Assembly: GCA_024449915.1 (NCBI GenBank)
Contig: JAMZAV010001047.1
Span: 124,001-188,000 of the forward strand
DNA: 64,000 bases
Reading direction: 5' to 3'
DNA from: Sweltsa coloradensis
Taxonomy: Eukaryota; Arthropoda; Insecta; Plecoptera; Chloroperlidae
Shown: positions 55,700 through 64,000 of the stretch, piece by piece
Layout: each line of letters begins with the position of its first letter
How positions within the stretch are numbered: the stretch's first letter is position 1
Made by a program: the position numbers and the translations under genes
The notes under the pieces: generated by a model
What the model saw: the letters and a program-made list of their open reading frames with translations, nothing else
Database searches by the model: none
What the model was told of the DNA's origin: nothing

Positions 55700-56111
55700 A
55701 AAATGGCATGTATCGTAATATGATTAAATCTTCCTATATTTTTTAGTGTAAATACAACATCATCACTGTGTATGTTAAGACCAGATGCTGCTTAGCAGCC
55801 TAGCCAAGGGGCTAATCAGTAATCAATATTTATAAATCTAAACAAGGATATTCAATCTTATTGCCATCTTACATTCCTCAGGCAGTTCAGGCATAGTCAA
55901 GCATTGACAAAATCTAAAAGAAATCAAAACCTTCATAACAAACTTCAATTGATTGTTATTTACAAATTACAATCATTATGTTGCCATACCAGTTCAAGCA
56001 TGCAGTCTAGTATGTAGTACGGTACTTGCAACAAACCGTATATTATCATCAGTAAAGGATACTTCACATAGTAGTACTGTTTAGGCATGCCAATTATTGC
56101 CAACATTATAA
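55700..56111. other. Probable 3' region of the minus-strand gene, no clear feature
   Basis: On the minus strand this follows the last recognised coding exon. A possible acceptor (TTTCTTTTAG near 55915) precedes sequence open for five codons. No AATAAA is seen. Confidence 0.3.
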
Positions 56112-56330
56112 TTATGTGCGTTGTGTTACACTTGTTACCGTTATATCATTTCTACCAAGTGTGGTAATGTCTTTAAAGAACTCTGGAAATGGCAATACAA
56201 GTTTCCGATGTTCTGTCATCCTTTGCAACATATTATATACATTTTTCGAGTTGTATACTACTTTTGAATCAATGGTTTTGATGTTATTCGAGGTGATAAA
56301 CTTGTTCCCTCGCCACACACTCTTTTGGGT
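56112..56330 (-). CDS. Unidentified host gene, last recognised coding exon
   Basis: Acceptor ATTTTTCCAG|ACCC (minus strand) opens TQKSVWRGNKFITSNNIKTI, DSKVVYNSKNVYNMLQRMTE, HRKLVLPFPEFFKDITTLG and runs to a stop at 56112-56114. A weak donor after ACACTTG (GTAGAA) would shorten it to end near 56171 and splice onward. Phase 0 entry matches the exon at 56479-56594. The composition is that of a normal soluble protein; I do not recognise the family. Confidence 0.6.
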   Translation of the reverse strand, partial: TQKSVWRGNKFITSNNIKTIDSKVVYNSKNVYNMLQRMTEHRKLVLPFPEFFKDITTLGRNDITVTSVTQRT

Positions 56331-56478
56331 CTGGAAAAATATTACTTCATTGATTAATGGCCATTTAATTAAAGTACAATATGTAATAACTTAATTTATA
56401 AATGCATATCATATCATGCAATCAATAATCATGGATCAGTCAGTATAATAAGTAGGTAATAATAAATGAAATACTTAC

Positions 56479-56594
56479 CGATATTGTGATATTTTCCAGT
56501 ACAGGTGGGTTTTTTCCAAACACATACTCGGCATATTTTTGTCTCTGTTCAGTCAGAGCAAAATCATAATTAGGTCCAATTCTTTTGTGTGTCC
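56479..56594 (-). CDS. Unidentified host gene, internal coding exon
   Basis: Acceptor TTACTTCTAG|GGAC and donor ATATCG|GTAAGT on the minus strand. 116 bp encode (G)THKRIGPNYDFALTEQRQKY, AEYVFGKNPPVLENITIS. Entry phase 1 fits the exon at 62899-63037; exit phase 0 fits 56112-56330. Good consensus at both splice sites and matching phases on both sides make this a real exon. Confidence 0.7.
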
Positions 56595-56995
56595 CTAGAA
56601 GTAAAAACAAATAATGTTTACTTATATTGTACCCACCAATAATAAAACTTTTGTCATCATTGGAGTAGGGTAGCCTTTTCACTGGTAGAGAGCAACCTAA
56701 CATGCAACTTGAGCTCTTTTACAATGGGTAGTCAAATTGATTTACTTGCTACACACTTTACAGTAGGTCTAGAGTCATTCAATTACCAAATACTAACTTA
56801 TAACATGTGCAGTTTATTTTAAGGGCCGTTTAAACGAGCAATTAATTAACTTCATGTTCAACACTCGCATAAATTTCCATTGCTAGAAGTAGGATTCTGC
56901 TAGTATACTTATCGGCAATATTTTTCAGTCCCGTACAACCAATGGGTAAACGTTACGTCACGTGAATCATTGACTAGCCTACCTAGTTTCTATGA

Positions 56996-57737
56996 CTAGG
57001 CCGCTTCGCGAACGCTTTTTCCAGTCGCGTTGATGGATGAACTTTTTTTTGGAATATTTCTGTCCAATGATACGTTTTTATGTGGAATCTCCTTACTTTT
57101 TCTATAGTTACTTGATATAACTTGTTCATTATACACCTGTAAAAGGCTTATATTAAAACCTTTATTACTATGAATTTTGACCAACTTTTTCTTTCAAGAG
57201 GCACTACATCACCATAATCTTTATGTCAATGTAAAATATGAACGTTGTAGCCCCACCCGTTTGGTCAAAATCGTCCCAAATATCACGAAAATATCGTATT
57301 AAAAACCGGAGAAAAAATCTTAAAAAGTATGATTTCTATAAGAAATATTTTTTCAAATGTCTCTAAAATCATAACATATTATGATTTCAGTGATTTTAAA
57401 CGTTCCTATAAAGTTTCATCAATATCGGAGTAGCCGTTTGCCAAATATCACGATAATATCGCACTAAAAATCGAAAAAAAATCGTAAAAGTACGATATTT
57501 ATGAGAAGTATTTCTTCGATTGTACCCAAAAACAATACAGCTCCAAGTTCAGAGATTTCGAAGGTCCCCTCCAATTTTCATCAAGATCGCATATGCCGTT
57601 TTCCCGGTAGAGAGCGAACAAACAGACAAAAAACTAACAAAAACAAAACACCCTAGCTATTTTTCTTGGGGTAACGTAAGTAAAAAACAAACAAAAAAAC
57701 ACAAAGTCAAATTGAAGTCTTTGCTTCGCTCATCCAA
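56996..57737 (-). mobile_element. Helentron-like family 1, complete copy j, in an intron of the unidentified gene
   Basis: Minus-strand 5' TTGGATGAGCGAAGCAAAG at 57737; 3' TCATCCATCAACGCGACTGG, AAAAAGCGTTCGCGAAGCGG, CCTAG at 56996. It shares the 'GATATTGATGAAACTTTATA' segment with copy h (39412-40103). Confidence 0.9.
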
Positions 57738-57815
57738 ATATAATCTTGTGCCATTTTGTGGAGTTCAAATTACAATTATACTGATTCTAGTGTGAAAAAT
57801 GCCTATTGGCTAGTT

Positions 57816-58048
57816 AGATTGGAGAAGGGTTGACAGGTTGGGAAAGCAAAGAGAACATAAATCCCAGCCTGAAGGGCTGGGTGCAACAAAACTTTTCACC
57901 TGCTGATGACAATTTCAGCTAATTTTAAGTTGTTACCTTAATCCACGACGGGTTTCGTCCTTCTGGAACTCATCAGGCAGATGGTGGCCACTAACAATCA
58001 GCCGGCGCCAAACACCCGAGAAACTCACAAATATTTCGATAGGTCGAT
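57816..58048 (-). mobile_element. Hammerhead-bearing repeat (retrozyme-like), copy 2, uninterrupted
   Basis: About 230 bp, colinear with copy 1 but without the LINE: AGATTGGAGAAGGGTTGACA at the left, the GC hairpin, the ribozyme, then GGTGGCCACTAACAATCAGC at the right. Non-coding. It lies immediately before the family 2 element at 58071. Confidence 0.75.
57941..57982 (-). ncRNA. Hammerhead ribozyme, type I, copy 2
   Basis: Same layout as copy 1: ATCTGC, CTGATGA, GTTC-CAGAA-GGAC (one U-G pair in stem II), GAAA, C-CC-G, GTC, GTGGAT. The catalytic bases are all conserved, and changes fall in helix and loop positions that keep pairing. Confidence 0.85.
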
Positions 58049-58340
58049 TTTATATATTTATTTATTATTATTAGACGAGTGAGCGCAGCGAAACGAAGTC
58101 TATAACGCTACTCGATCGAGCATTGGTCGTGACTAATGTGTCTGTCCATCTATCTGTGCAGTCCCTTACGGCCAAACGACCAAACAGATTGAGCTGAAAT
58201 TTTAAACTTACATCCGTGACCAGGTAACTGAGAACTGCTAACAAAATGAGCACAATCCATTTCGATTTAAACCTACAAGAAATAATAAACTGAAAAATAG
58301 GCTTTACATTGTGTAGAAATTCATGTAACGACAATGGTTT

Positions 58341-58795
58341 TAGGGATGGGATGTTTAAACGTTTAGTGGACGGTTAGAGGTTAATAAATTCGCAAAACGT
58401 TTAGTAAAAAAAAAAAATTTTTTTTAATGAAATGTTATTTTGTTATCACTTTTGGAGCTCCATAAACACGGGTTAACAGATTAGGTCGATAATTTTAAAA
58501 AAAATGCTCAATTTTGGTGGAGGTTCCGGGTCCCAGGCTATATTAAGACATCTTGTCTGTTACACATGGTGGAAGTGCCGGGTTATTAAATGCAAGAGTG
58601 GGAATAAAACCGTTGTTAATTATTCGGCGGCCGGTCATAATTACAAAATTACGATTTTTGTTATTAAACCTAGGCCTCTGCCTACCTAAATTTATTTATA
58701 AAAAAATAAAATAGGGTTTAGAACGTTAAACGTTTAAACACGATTAGTTCAAGGGGTTAAATGTTTACGAAATTAAACGCTTTTTCCCATCCCTA
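58341..58795. mobile_element. hAT-type MITE, TAGGGATGGG ends, copy 2
   Basis: Ends TAGGGATGGGATG and TTTTTCCCATCCCTA with perfect 8-bp target duplication AATGGTTT. Same family as 28948-29370. It interrupts family 2 inside AATGGTTTTG, which is continuous in other copies. Confidence 0.9.
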
Positions 58796-59106
58796 AATGG
58801 TTTTGCTTTTGAAACAATCACAGCCTCTTAGATGTTACTCGGTAACAATCATAGATACTACTTATACCCTCTGGAGGCAGTGGAAAAAATATTTGTAATG
58901 CAGTTATATGCAGTGATCAAAGGGTATCGAAACTTGCATGTTCAAGGTACCCCCAAATTCTGCTGGGAGGTTGAGTAAACCTTGCAATCTTTACTCGTAT
59001 TTCGTACTGGCTATGTTTTCCATTGTCACAGTTTATGTAGACTAAACGGCATTATATGCATTTCAAAACGTTTAATATTTCTTAAAATACAATCCATAAA
59101 CTACAA

Positions 59107-59180
59107 AATCTTATACGACCAGGGGATTGAACCCAGGTCTCCCACATTCCGGGTATAAGGGCGCCTTAGCCAACTAGACT
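59107..59180 (-). repeat. tRNA-like segment of family 2 copy d
   Basis: Minus strand TAGTTGGCTAAGGCGCCC (A-box region) and GACCTGGGTTCAATCCCC (B-box region), the best preserved of the set. It is directly followed by CTAGTCTAGTT at the junction with the CTAGG word. Confidence 0.65.
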
Positions 59181-59464
59181 AGGAAAACGCCAAAGTCGTT
59201 GATAGATGAGTGAGTGAGCCATGTGTTGAATACCCGGTATAATTCCCCATACTGGGCTAGATCCAGCCTTAGGTATAGGGGAGGAAAGGGCATGTTCCCG
59301 GGTACTCAACACATGGCTCACTCACTCGTCTATGAACGACTTTGGCGTTTCCCTAGTTTATTTAACATCTATCCTATTCAGTTATAAAAACTGATTTATG
59401 GTACAAAGGAGGACAACTAAACATCTAATTACATAGATGCAGACACAACAATGAACTGAACAAT

Positions 59465-59570
59465 GAATCGATCACGTGACAACATGGCCGCCACGTATGT
59501 AAACGAAGAATTTCCGTTCACGTCTTGTTGTTCAAGAAAACGTGATGTTTTTCCTGCATGTATCATTTGA
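59465..59570 (+). promoter_or_regulatory. Promoter-like E-box plus ATGGCCGCC start
   Basis: ATCACGTGAC (E-box/CLEAR-like) lies 3 bp before AACATGGCCGCC, which opens a 28-codon frame (MAATYVNEEFPFTSCCSRKR...) with a stop at 59568-59570. The flanks to 59830 are CpG-richer than average. No continuing exon was recognised; it could be a real 5' exon or chance. Confidence 0.3.
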
Positions 59571-60618
59571 AAAACAACAGTGCGCTCTTCTCTTTCTTCT
59601 TTCTCTCTTGGATAATGCTCGCAGGCTGCCTGCAGGCATTGCGCAAGGCCATACGGCGCAGCGTGCTCTGTCTCTCTCATTCACGCAAGCCCTAGACGGC
59701 TGGTGGCTCGGAAGACAGGCGGGCGCCGTGTTTACGTCAGTCTCTCTTCACATAGTGATGCGTGTGCATTACGTGAACGATGCCCATCTCCGATCTCGTA
59801 CGTAATAAGTGCGGGTCTATGAAAAGGCTAGCGGATACAATCAATGTTATGTTTTGGCCTACTAATGTGCTCTTAATTAAATGACAGCAAGAAATTTACT
59901 CGCGATGTTATCTTGGAAAGTAGAACAATGCCAAAAGATAAAATAAGATAGGCCTACCACGCAACAAGATAAATACTTCGCATACAGAAAAGGCTGGATG
60001 GATGATGTGTTGTTGATTGGCTGAAGATGTCACGGAGTCTCAAAAACGTGGTAAAAACAAAGAAAAACAGCATGGGACCATGAAATTATGACATTTCTTT
60101 ATGTTACTTGTACCTTGTGAGGTAAATCGATTTTGGATTCGGATTCGCAAATAATTTATCTTGGGATTTGAGATTTGGATTTGAATTAAAAAATTTGATT
60201 CGCACACTTGTAGTAGACTCTAAATACGTATTTATTTATTTTATTTAAACATTCCTATTGCAGGTAATACAAATTGCTTGTCTAAACAGCCCTTGAATCG
60301 AGGCAAATTGAATAAACAGACATTTTATGGAAATGATAATCGAGATACCTAAGATTTATTCTTCTTATAGGCTCACCGAGCGTTCATACAACTAGCGCCG
60401 TGAGTGGACAAATCTGGAACGAATTGTGTGAAGATTTGGCAATCACCCATCCTTTCCCATGTTATTTGTAAATTTCTAAATTGCCCTTATTAATCGTACT
60501 AGTTGCAATGGATATTGAAAATCATGTAAAAACATCAAGAAATTTGTTCTGTATCGTCGGCTGTAGCCTACTATTCCAGTAGACATCACAGGACATTATG
60601 TCATATTTTATACTTTAA
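59571..60618. other. No gene seen
   Basis: CpG-richer to 59830, then AT-rich. A SINE A tail (TAGACTCTAAATACGTATTT) lies at 60213-60234. No other feature. Confidence 0.4.
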
Positions 60619-60714
60619 CTAGGCCCCGATTCTAAAACTTTAGCCAGATTTGATTCGTACGTATTCGTTGGTGATCGATCTAGTTGTGGTTGGTCGAGGT
60701 CGTTAATAAATAAA

Positions 60715-61117
60715 TTGTATTGAGAGTCTACCCACTCAGTTATATAACTGATTTTCAGTGGGGGACTTTAAATCAAAGCGACCAAGCCAACCCTGTAGGC
60801 TCCGACGCAATCGACGAGTGAGCGATAACCAACCAAAGATCGATATTTTTAATAGGAAATATAGCAATCAGTGGTATGGACAGTGCGAACACCCACGGGT
60901 CAACGCCAGAATCAACAAGGCCGATTCAGAACAACTCTGAATTTATTATGTGCTTCGTTGCTAGGACGGCTCCAAAGTCAGCGTTTACAAACTCCTAAGA
61001 CAAGAACTGATGGACTTAAGTCCAAATCTGAAGTTAAAAAACTTCTGACTTTAGCGGGAATTGAACCCTGGACCTTCTGCATTGGAAGCAGATACGCTAA
61101 CCACAAGACCAATGAGC
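60715..61117 (-). mobile_element. tRNA-headed SINE, family A, best copy
   Basis: Minus-strand head (61117-61040): GGTCTTGTGGTTAGCGTATC, TGC, TTCCAAT loop, GCAGAAGGTCCAGGGTTCAA, TTCCCGC, with clear A- and B-box regions. A ~250-bp body follows, ending at ACTGAGTGGGTAGACTCTCA. The loop position would read CCA, but no acceptor stem closes, so this is a SINE and not a tRNA gene. Confidence 0.8.
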
Positions 61118-61514
61118 CACACATCAATACCACACATAATCCAATGCGATCATTTTGTTTGTCAAAATTTGTTTATGTTTGCTTAGAGAAAATGTCACAT
61201 GCGATAGGCCTAGCCTAGAAGTAAACACAACCAGATTATTAACTGTCTCAAACTAATGACAATAGTATGCTCAAAGAAAACCTAACTATAGTAAGAAAAA
61301 GAGCCTACCTCTAAGAATCCTGTGCGTTTCCTTTTTACATGAAATTATACAATTTAAAATCCACTCTCCCCAATTGGAAATATTACATTTTTAATTCATC
61401 CAGTCATTTCAAGAAAATAAAAAATATTGATAATGAGCAGTGTTATGTCCAATAAACACTTAATTTAAAAAAGCAATATTGAGTAACCAAAAGGCGATTT
61501 TCAAAATCACTCAC
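61118..61514. other. No recognisable feature
   Basis: AT-rich intron of the unidentified minus-strand gene. Confidence 0.4.
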
Positions 61515-61682
61515 TATATCGCCCTTGCAAAGCATTACGGGAGAAAGAATATTCACGCTATATGCCATATGCTCGGGTGTGTAGAGTACTGCGTTTCCAA
61601 CATAGTCAGTGCAGTCCGCCACACACCCGAGCATGTGGCATTTAGTGTGTAAATTCTCTTTCTTACATAATGCTTTGCAACG
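61515..61682. repeat. Fold-back repeat, about 65-bp arms
   Basis: CCTTGCAAAGCATTACGGGA, ATATGCTCGGGTGTGT on the left pairs with ACACACCCGAGCATGTGGCA, TAATGCTTTGCAACGG on the right; the loop is about 40 nt. Confidence 0.75.
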
Positions 61683-61898
61683 GAGTGCGCATGTGCAGTT
61701 AATTCTGAAAATTGTCTATTCTATGCTTTGGCCACACCATCTACCAAACAGCATAATACATATTATAGGCTACTACTGTATTTATAGAGTAGTATAATAT
61801 GCCTCGGGTATATTTAAAATTATCAAGTTCAAACAGTGTGGTGCAGCTATTATGTGGAGCCATTTTTCAATAAGCTAATACTTACACGCTACTCTTTA

Positions 61899-62708
61899 CT
61901 AGGAAAGCGCCATAGTTGTTAGAGTGAACTATGTGTTGAGTACCCGGGAACATTCCATTTCCTCCCCCTACATAAGGCTGGATCCAGCATCTGCATAGGT
62001 CTTTCCTCCCTAGCCTATCATAGGCTAGAGTGGCGCATTATGGCCTAACAGTTGACGCGCCCTTATACCAAACAAACTCAAAACACTATCATTTATACCT
62101 TATATATCAATCAACTTAAATGCAAGTGTTCTGGGATACTCAACACATGACTAGCTCACTCATCTAGCAATGACTTTGGCGTTTTCCTAGTCTAGTTGGC
62201 TAAGGCGCCTTTATACCCGGAATGTTAGAGACCCTCAAGTTCAAACAACGGTTGGGATAGATTTTGTTATTTCTGGAAAATTATAGAACATGTTTTGAAA
62301 TGCATACAATACTATGGAAAACATAGCCAGTACAAAATACGAATAATAATTGCAAGGTTCACTCAATCTCCGAGCGGAATTTTGGGTAACCTTGAGCGTT
62401 CGACATTCAATACAACTTTGGTCACTGCATGCAAACATGATTTGATAAAAATGTTTGTTCAAAAACAAAAAACATTGTTGTTAAATTAAATTTGACATTC
62501 TCAGCCTATTTTCAATTTATTATTTATTGAGTTAAAATAGTAATGGATTTTGCTGAAAACGTTAACTGCACGCTAAAGACTTTTACCGGATGCCTGTTTA
62601 AAATATCAACTCAATCTGTTGAGCCGTTCTGCAGCGAACGGACTCACTAAAAAAATCTTGTGGCGTTTGACTTGAATTGTCGTCTTCGTTCGCTGCGCTC
62701 TCTCGTCT
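61899..62708 (-). mobile_element. Helentron-like family 2, copy e
   Basis: Minus-strand 5' AGACGAGAGAGCGCAGCGAA, CGAAG at 62708; 3' end at 61899 (CTATGGCGCTTTCCTAG). An inner CTAG junction and tRNA-like segment lie at 62185-62250. The core is complete, without nested elements. Confidence 0.85.
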
Positions 62709-62898
62709 GTGGTCAAAATAAGGGTGCGGCAATTACTCAATGGCAGCCTATAATCGAGTAAATACGGTTATTTAAATATTTGTTTGTAATGTGTCGTTGC
62801 ACTGCATCACCATCAAATGCCAATGTTCACTGTGGCAACCATTTTGTCACACTCTTTGATTAAAAAAAAAAAAAGTTCAATAACAAAAAAATATTTAC

Positions 62899-63037
62899 CT
62901 GCATTGCCTCTGAAATCTGCTTTCTTTGCAAATGAATGCTGCGCTTTGTTCATCAAACATTGTAGAAGGGATTCTATTTTGTGCCCACTCAACTTCAATT
63001 TCCTTACTGCTCTATATTGAAGTGCTGACTTAACTGC
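62899..63037 (-). CDS. Unidentified host gene, upstream coding exon
   Basis: Minus strand: acceptor TTTGTTTTAG|GCAG and donor AATGCAG|GTAAAT. 139 bp encode AVKSALQYRAVRKLKLSGHK, IESLLQCLMNKAQHSFAKKA, DFRGNA(G). It leaves in phase 1, exactly what 56479-56594 needs (G+GG = Gly). The basic, helix-rich sequence is not one I recognise. Further 5' exons must lie beyond the window edge or in unrecognised sequence, because there is no start codon. Confidence 0.65.
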
Positions 63038-63199
63038 CTAAAACAAAAGCAAAGCTATTATTAAAAGACATCACAACTCTGGTATTTTTCCGGGAATGTA
63101 AACACCTAACTTTTTAAAATGAATTACGCCCGTTCTGGTCCGGGGCCGTAATAATTATGCAAAAAACCAGGAGTCTAATAATAAATTACCATTGATTAA

Positions 63200-63590
63200 C
63201 TTCAATCGCGTACTCTTGTCCCTAGTTCCCTACATCCCCAGTTAATCGTTGCCTGTGTGGGCTGTGGACTCATTACAGGCCGAGGAGAGAACCTTGCGGT
63301 ACTCTAGCAACAATGCTATGACAGGTCGAAGTTTTATCTTTAATTGCTATGAAGAATTTTCTGTTAGGTAGGATGAGGAATTTTGGAAGATTGTCAAATA
63401 TCATTTTGAGTAAAAGACAATTATACTACACTGTGTCAAATGATTTTTCTATGTCGAGAATAATGCCTGTGTGTTGGTTGGAGTTAAAGCGGCGCAAAAT
63501 AAGTTCAGCAAGTCGTAGGCCTATGAGTTGTGCTGTAGTTGAATGATGCCTGCGGAAGCCGAATCGTTTTTGGAACCAGTATAATATTGA
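63200..63590 (-). pseudogene. LINE reverse transcriptase fragment
   Basis: Minus strand: FGFRRHHSTTAQLIGLRLAE, LILRRFNSN, GIILDIEKSFDTV, then VPQGSLLGL after frame breaks. These are fingers and palm blocks of a Jockey/CR1-type polymerase; the [FY]ADD region is absent. The copy is old. Confidence 0.7.
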
Positions 63591-63664
63591 GTACTGAAAA
63601 GTGTATTTCTCAATATCATCAATTGGAAATCAAATCATAAATGGCATGTTAAATCTGTTAATTA

Positions 63665-64000
63665 CTAGGCTGCTTCGCGAACGCTTTTTTTAGTCGCGTT
63701 GATGGATGAGCTTTTTTGTAAGTTTTTTGTTTGCGTGGGACCACTGTACCTTTGCAGGTTCTTTTTGAATGCATTGTAGGTGATTGTTGTCAAGTTTCTA
63801 TTGTTACTTGTTAATTGTTATTATGAACCTAAAAAAACTCATATTAAAACCTTTATTCTTTAAAAAAGCAATACATTACCATTACCTTAATGTCCATGTA
63901 TAATATGAACGTTGTAGCCCCACCCGTTTGGTCAGAATCGACCCAAATGTCACGAAAAATCGCACTAAAAATCGGGAAAAAATCGTAAAAGTATGATATT
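63665..64000 (-). mobile_element. Helentron-like family 1, copy k, runs off the window
   Basis: Minus-strand 3' end GCTCATCCATCAACGCGACT, AAAAAAAGCGTTCGCGAAGC, AGCCTAG at 63665. The interior module with ACCAAACGGGTGGGGCTACA is at 63905-63935. The 5' end lies past 64000. Confidence 0.9.

Larger units (their letters stand above)
58071..59356 (+). mobile_element. Helentron-like family 2, copy d, most complete, with nested hAT MITE
   Basis: 5' TTAGACGAGTGAGCGCAGCG; 3' CTCACTCACTCGTCTATGAA, CGACTTTGGCGTTTCCCTAG, then T. Order: HINE-like core with GACCAAACAGATTGAGCTGA; nested MITE (58341-58795); AATCTTTACTCGTATTTCGT block; antisense tRNA-like part (59107-59180); CTAGG word; inner inverted segment; 3' end. 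About 830 bp without the MITE. Confidence 0.85.

Noticed and set aside
59429..59805. Overlapping 83- and 87-residue frames on both strands
   Set aside because: CpG-richer DNA favours long chance frames; neither shows motifs, and they are antisense to each other.
61040..61117. Minus-strand tRNA with CCA (Trp) anticodon near the TrpRS gene
   Set aside because: No closing acceptor stem, a long non-tRNA body follows, and a second copy exists at 2655-3107; it is a SINE head. The coincidence with TrpRS is chance.

Overview
This window is animal nuclear DNA: AT-rich, intron-bearing and packed with decayed transposons. It contains no prokaryotic operons or ribosome-binding sites. The best-supported host gene is cytosolic tryptophanyl-tRNA synthetase (WARS1/TrpRS). 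Its five coding exons lie on the + strand between 17235 and 46162, and all exon phases agree. It lacks the WHEP domain of the vertebrate enzyme. Jockey/I-type LINEs, many Helentron-like elements and the WHEP-less TrpRS suggest an arthropod or another protostome. The palindrome TAGGCCTA is very common here. I cannot name a species.

Layout. 1-17 kb: the 3' end of a Penelope-like element within a near-perfect 150-bp inverted repeat, a broken LINE with an RNase H domain, tRNA-headed SINEs, and a ~1.45-kb inverted duplication (about 4340-5815 and 12220-13700) whose arms each carry an insertion missing from the other. Several fold-back elements follow, plus a LINE with a (TCAAA)n tail. 17-46 kb: the TrpRS gene, with introns filled by three Helentron-like families, LINE ends, hAT elements and TTAA-flanked fold-backs, including a P2X7-C-like ORF beside a decayed THAP-domain gene. 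46-56 kb: a frameshifted THAP start, a 2.5-kb TIR element with a promoter-like end, an 870-bp fold-back, and a small element carrying a canonical hammerhead ribozyme that a LINE has split. 56-63 kb: at least three phase-compatible minus-strand exons of a host gene I cannot identify, with more transposon nests between them.

The most interesting material is mobile. (1) Two minus-strand copies of a ~230-bp repeat carry a textbook type I hammerhead core, so it is a candidate animal retrozyme. (2) Three repeat families look unrelated inside but share one terminal design: 5' TT plus a short motif; the inverse of that motif near the 3' end; a small AACGC/GCGTT hairpin; and a final CTAG before T. This is the Helentron/Helitron2 (HINE) design, and nested copies show where the ends are. 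(3) One of these families carries a tRNA-like segment at a fixed place in every complete copy. TrpRS and the unidentified gene are convergent and separated by ~10 kb of repeats. I see no sign that the mobile elements serve either gene, although one TTAA element ends only 19 nt before the last TrpRS splice acceptor.
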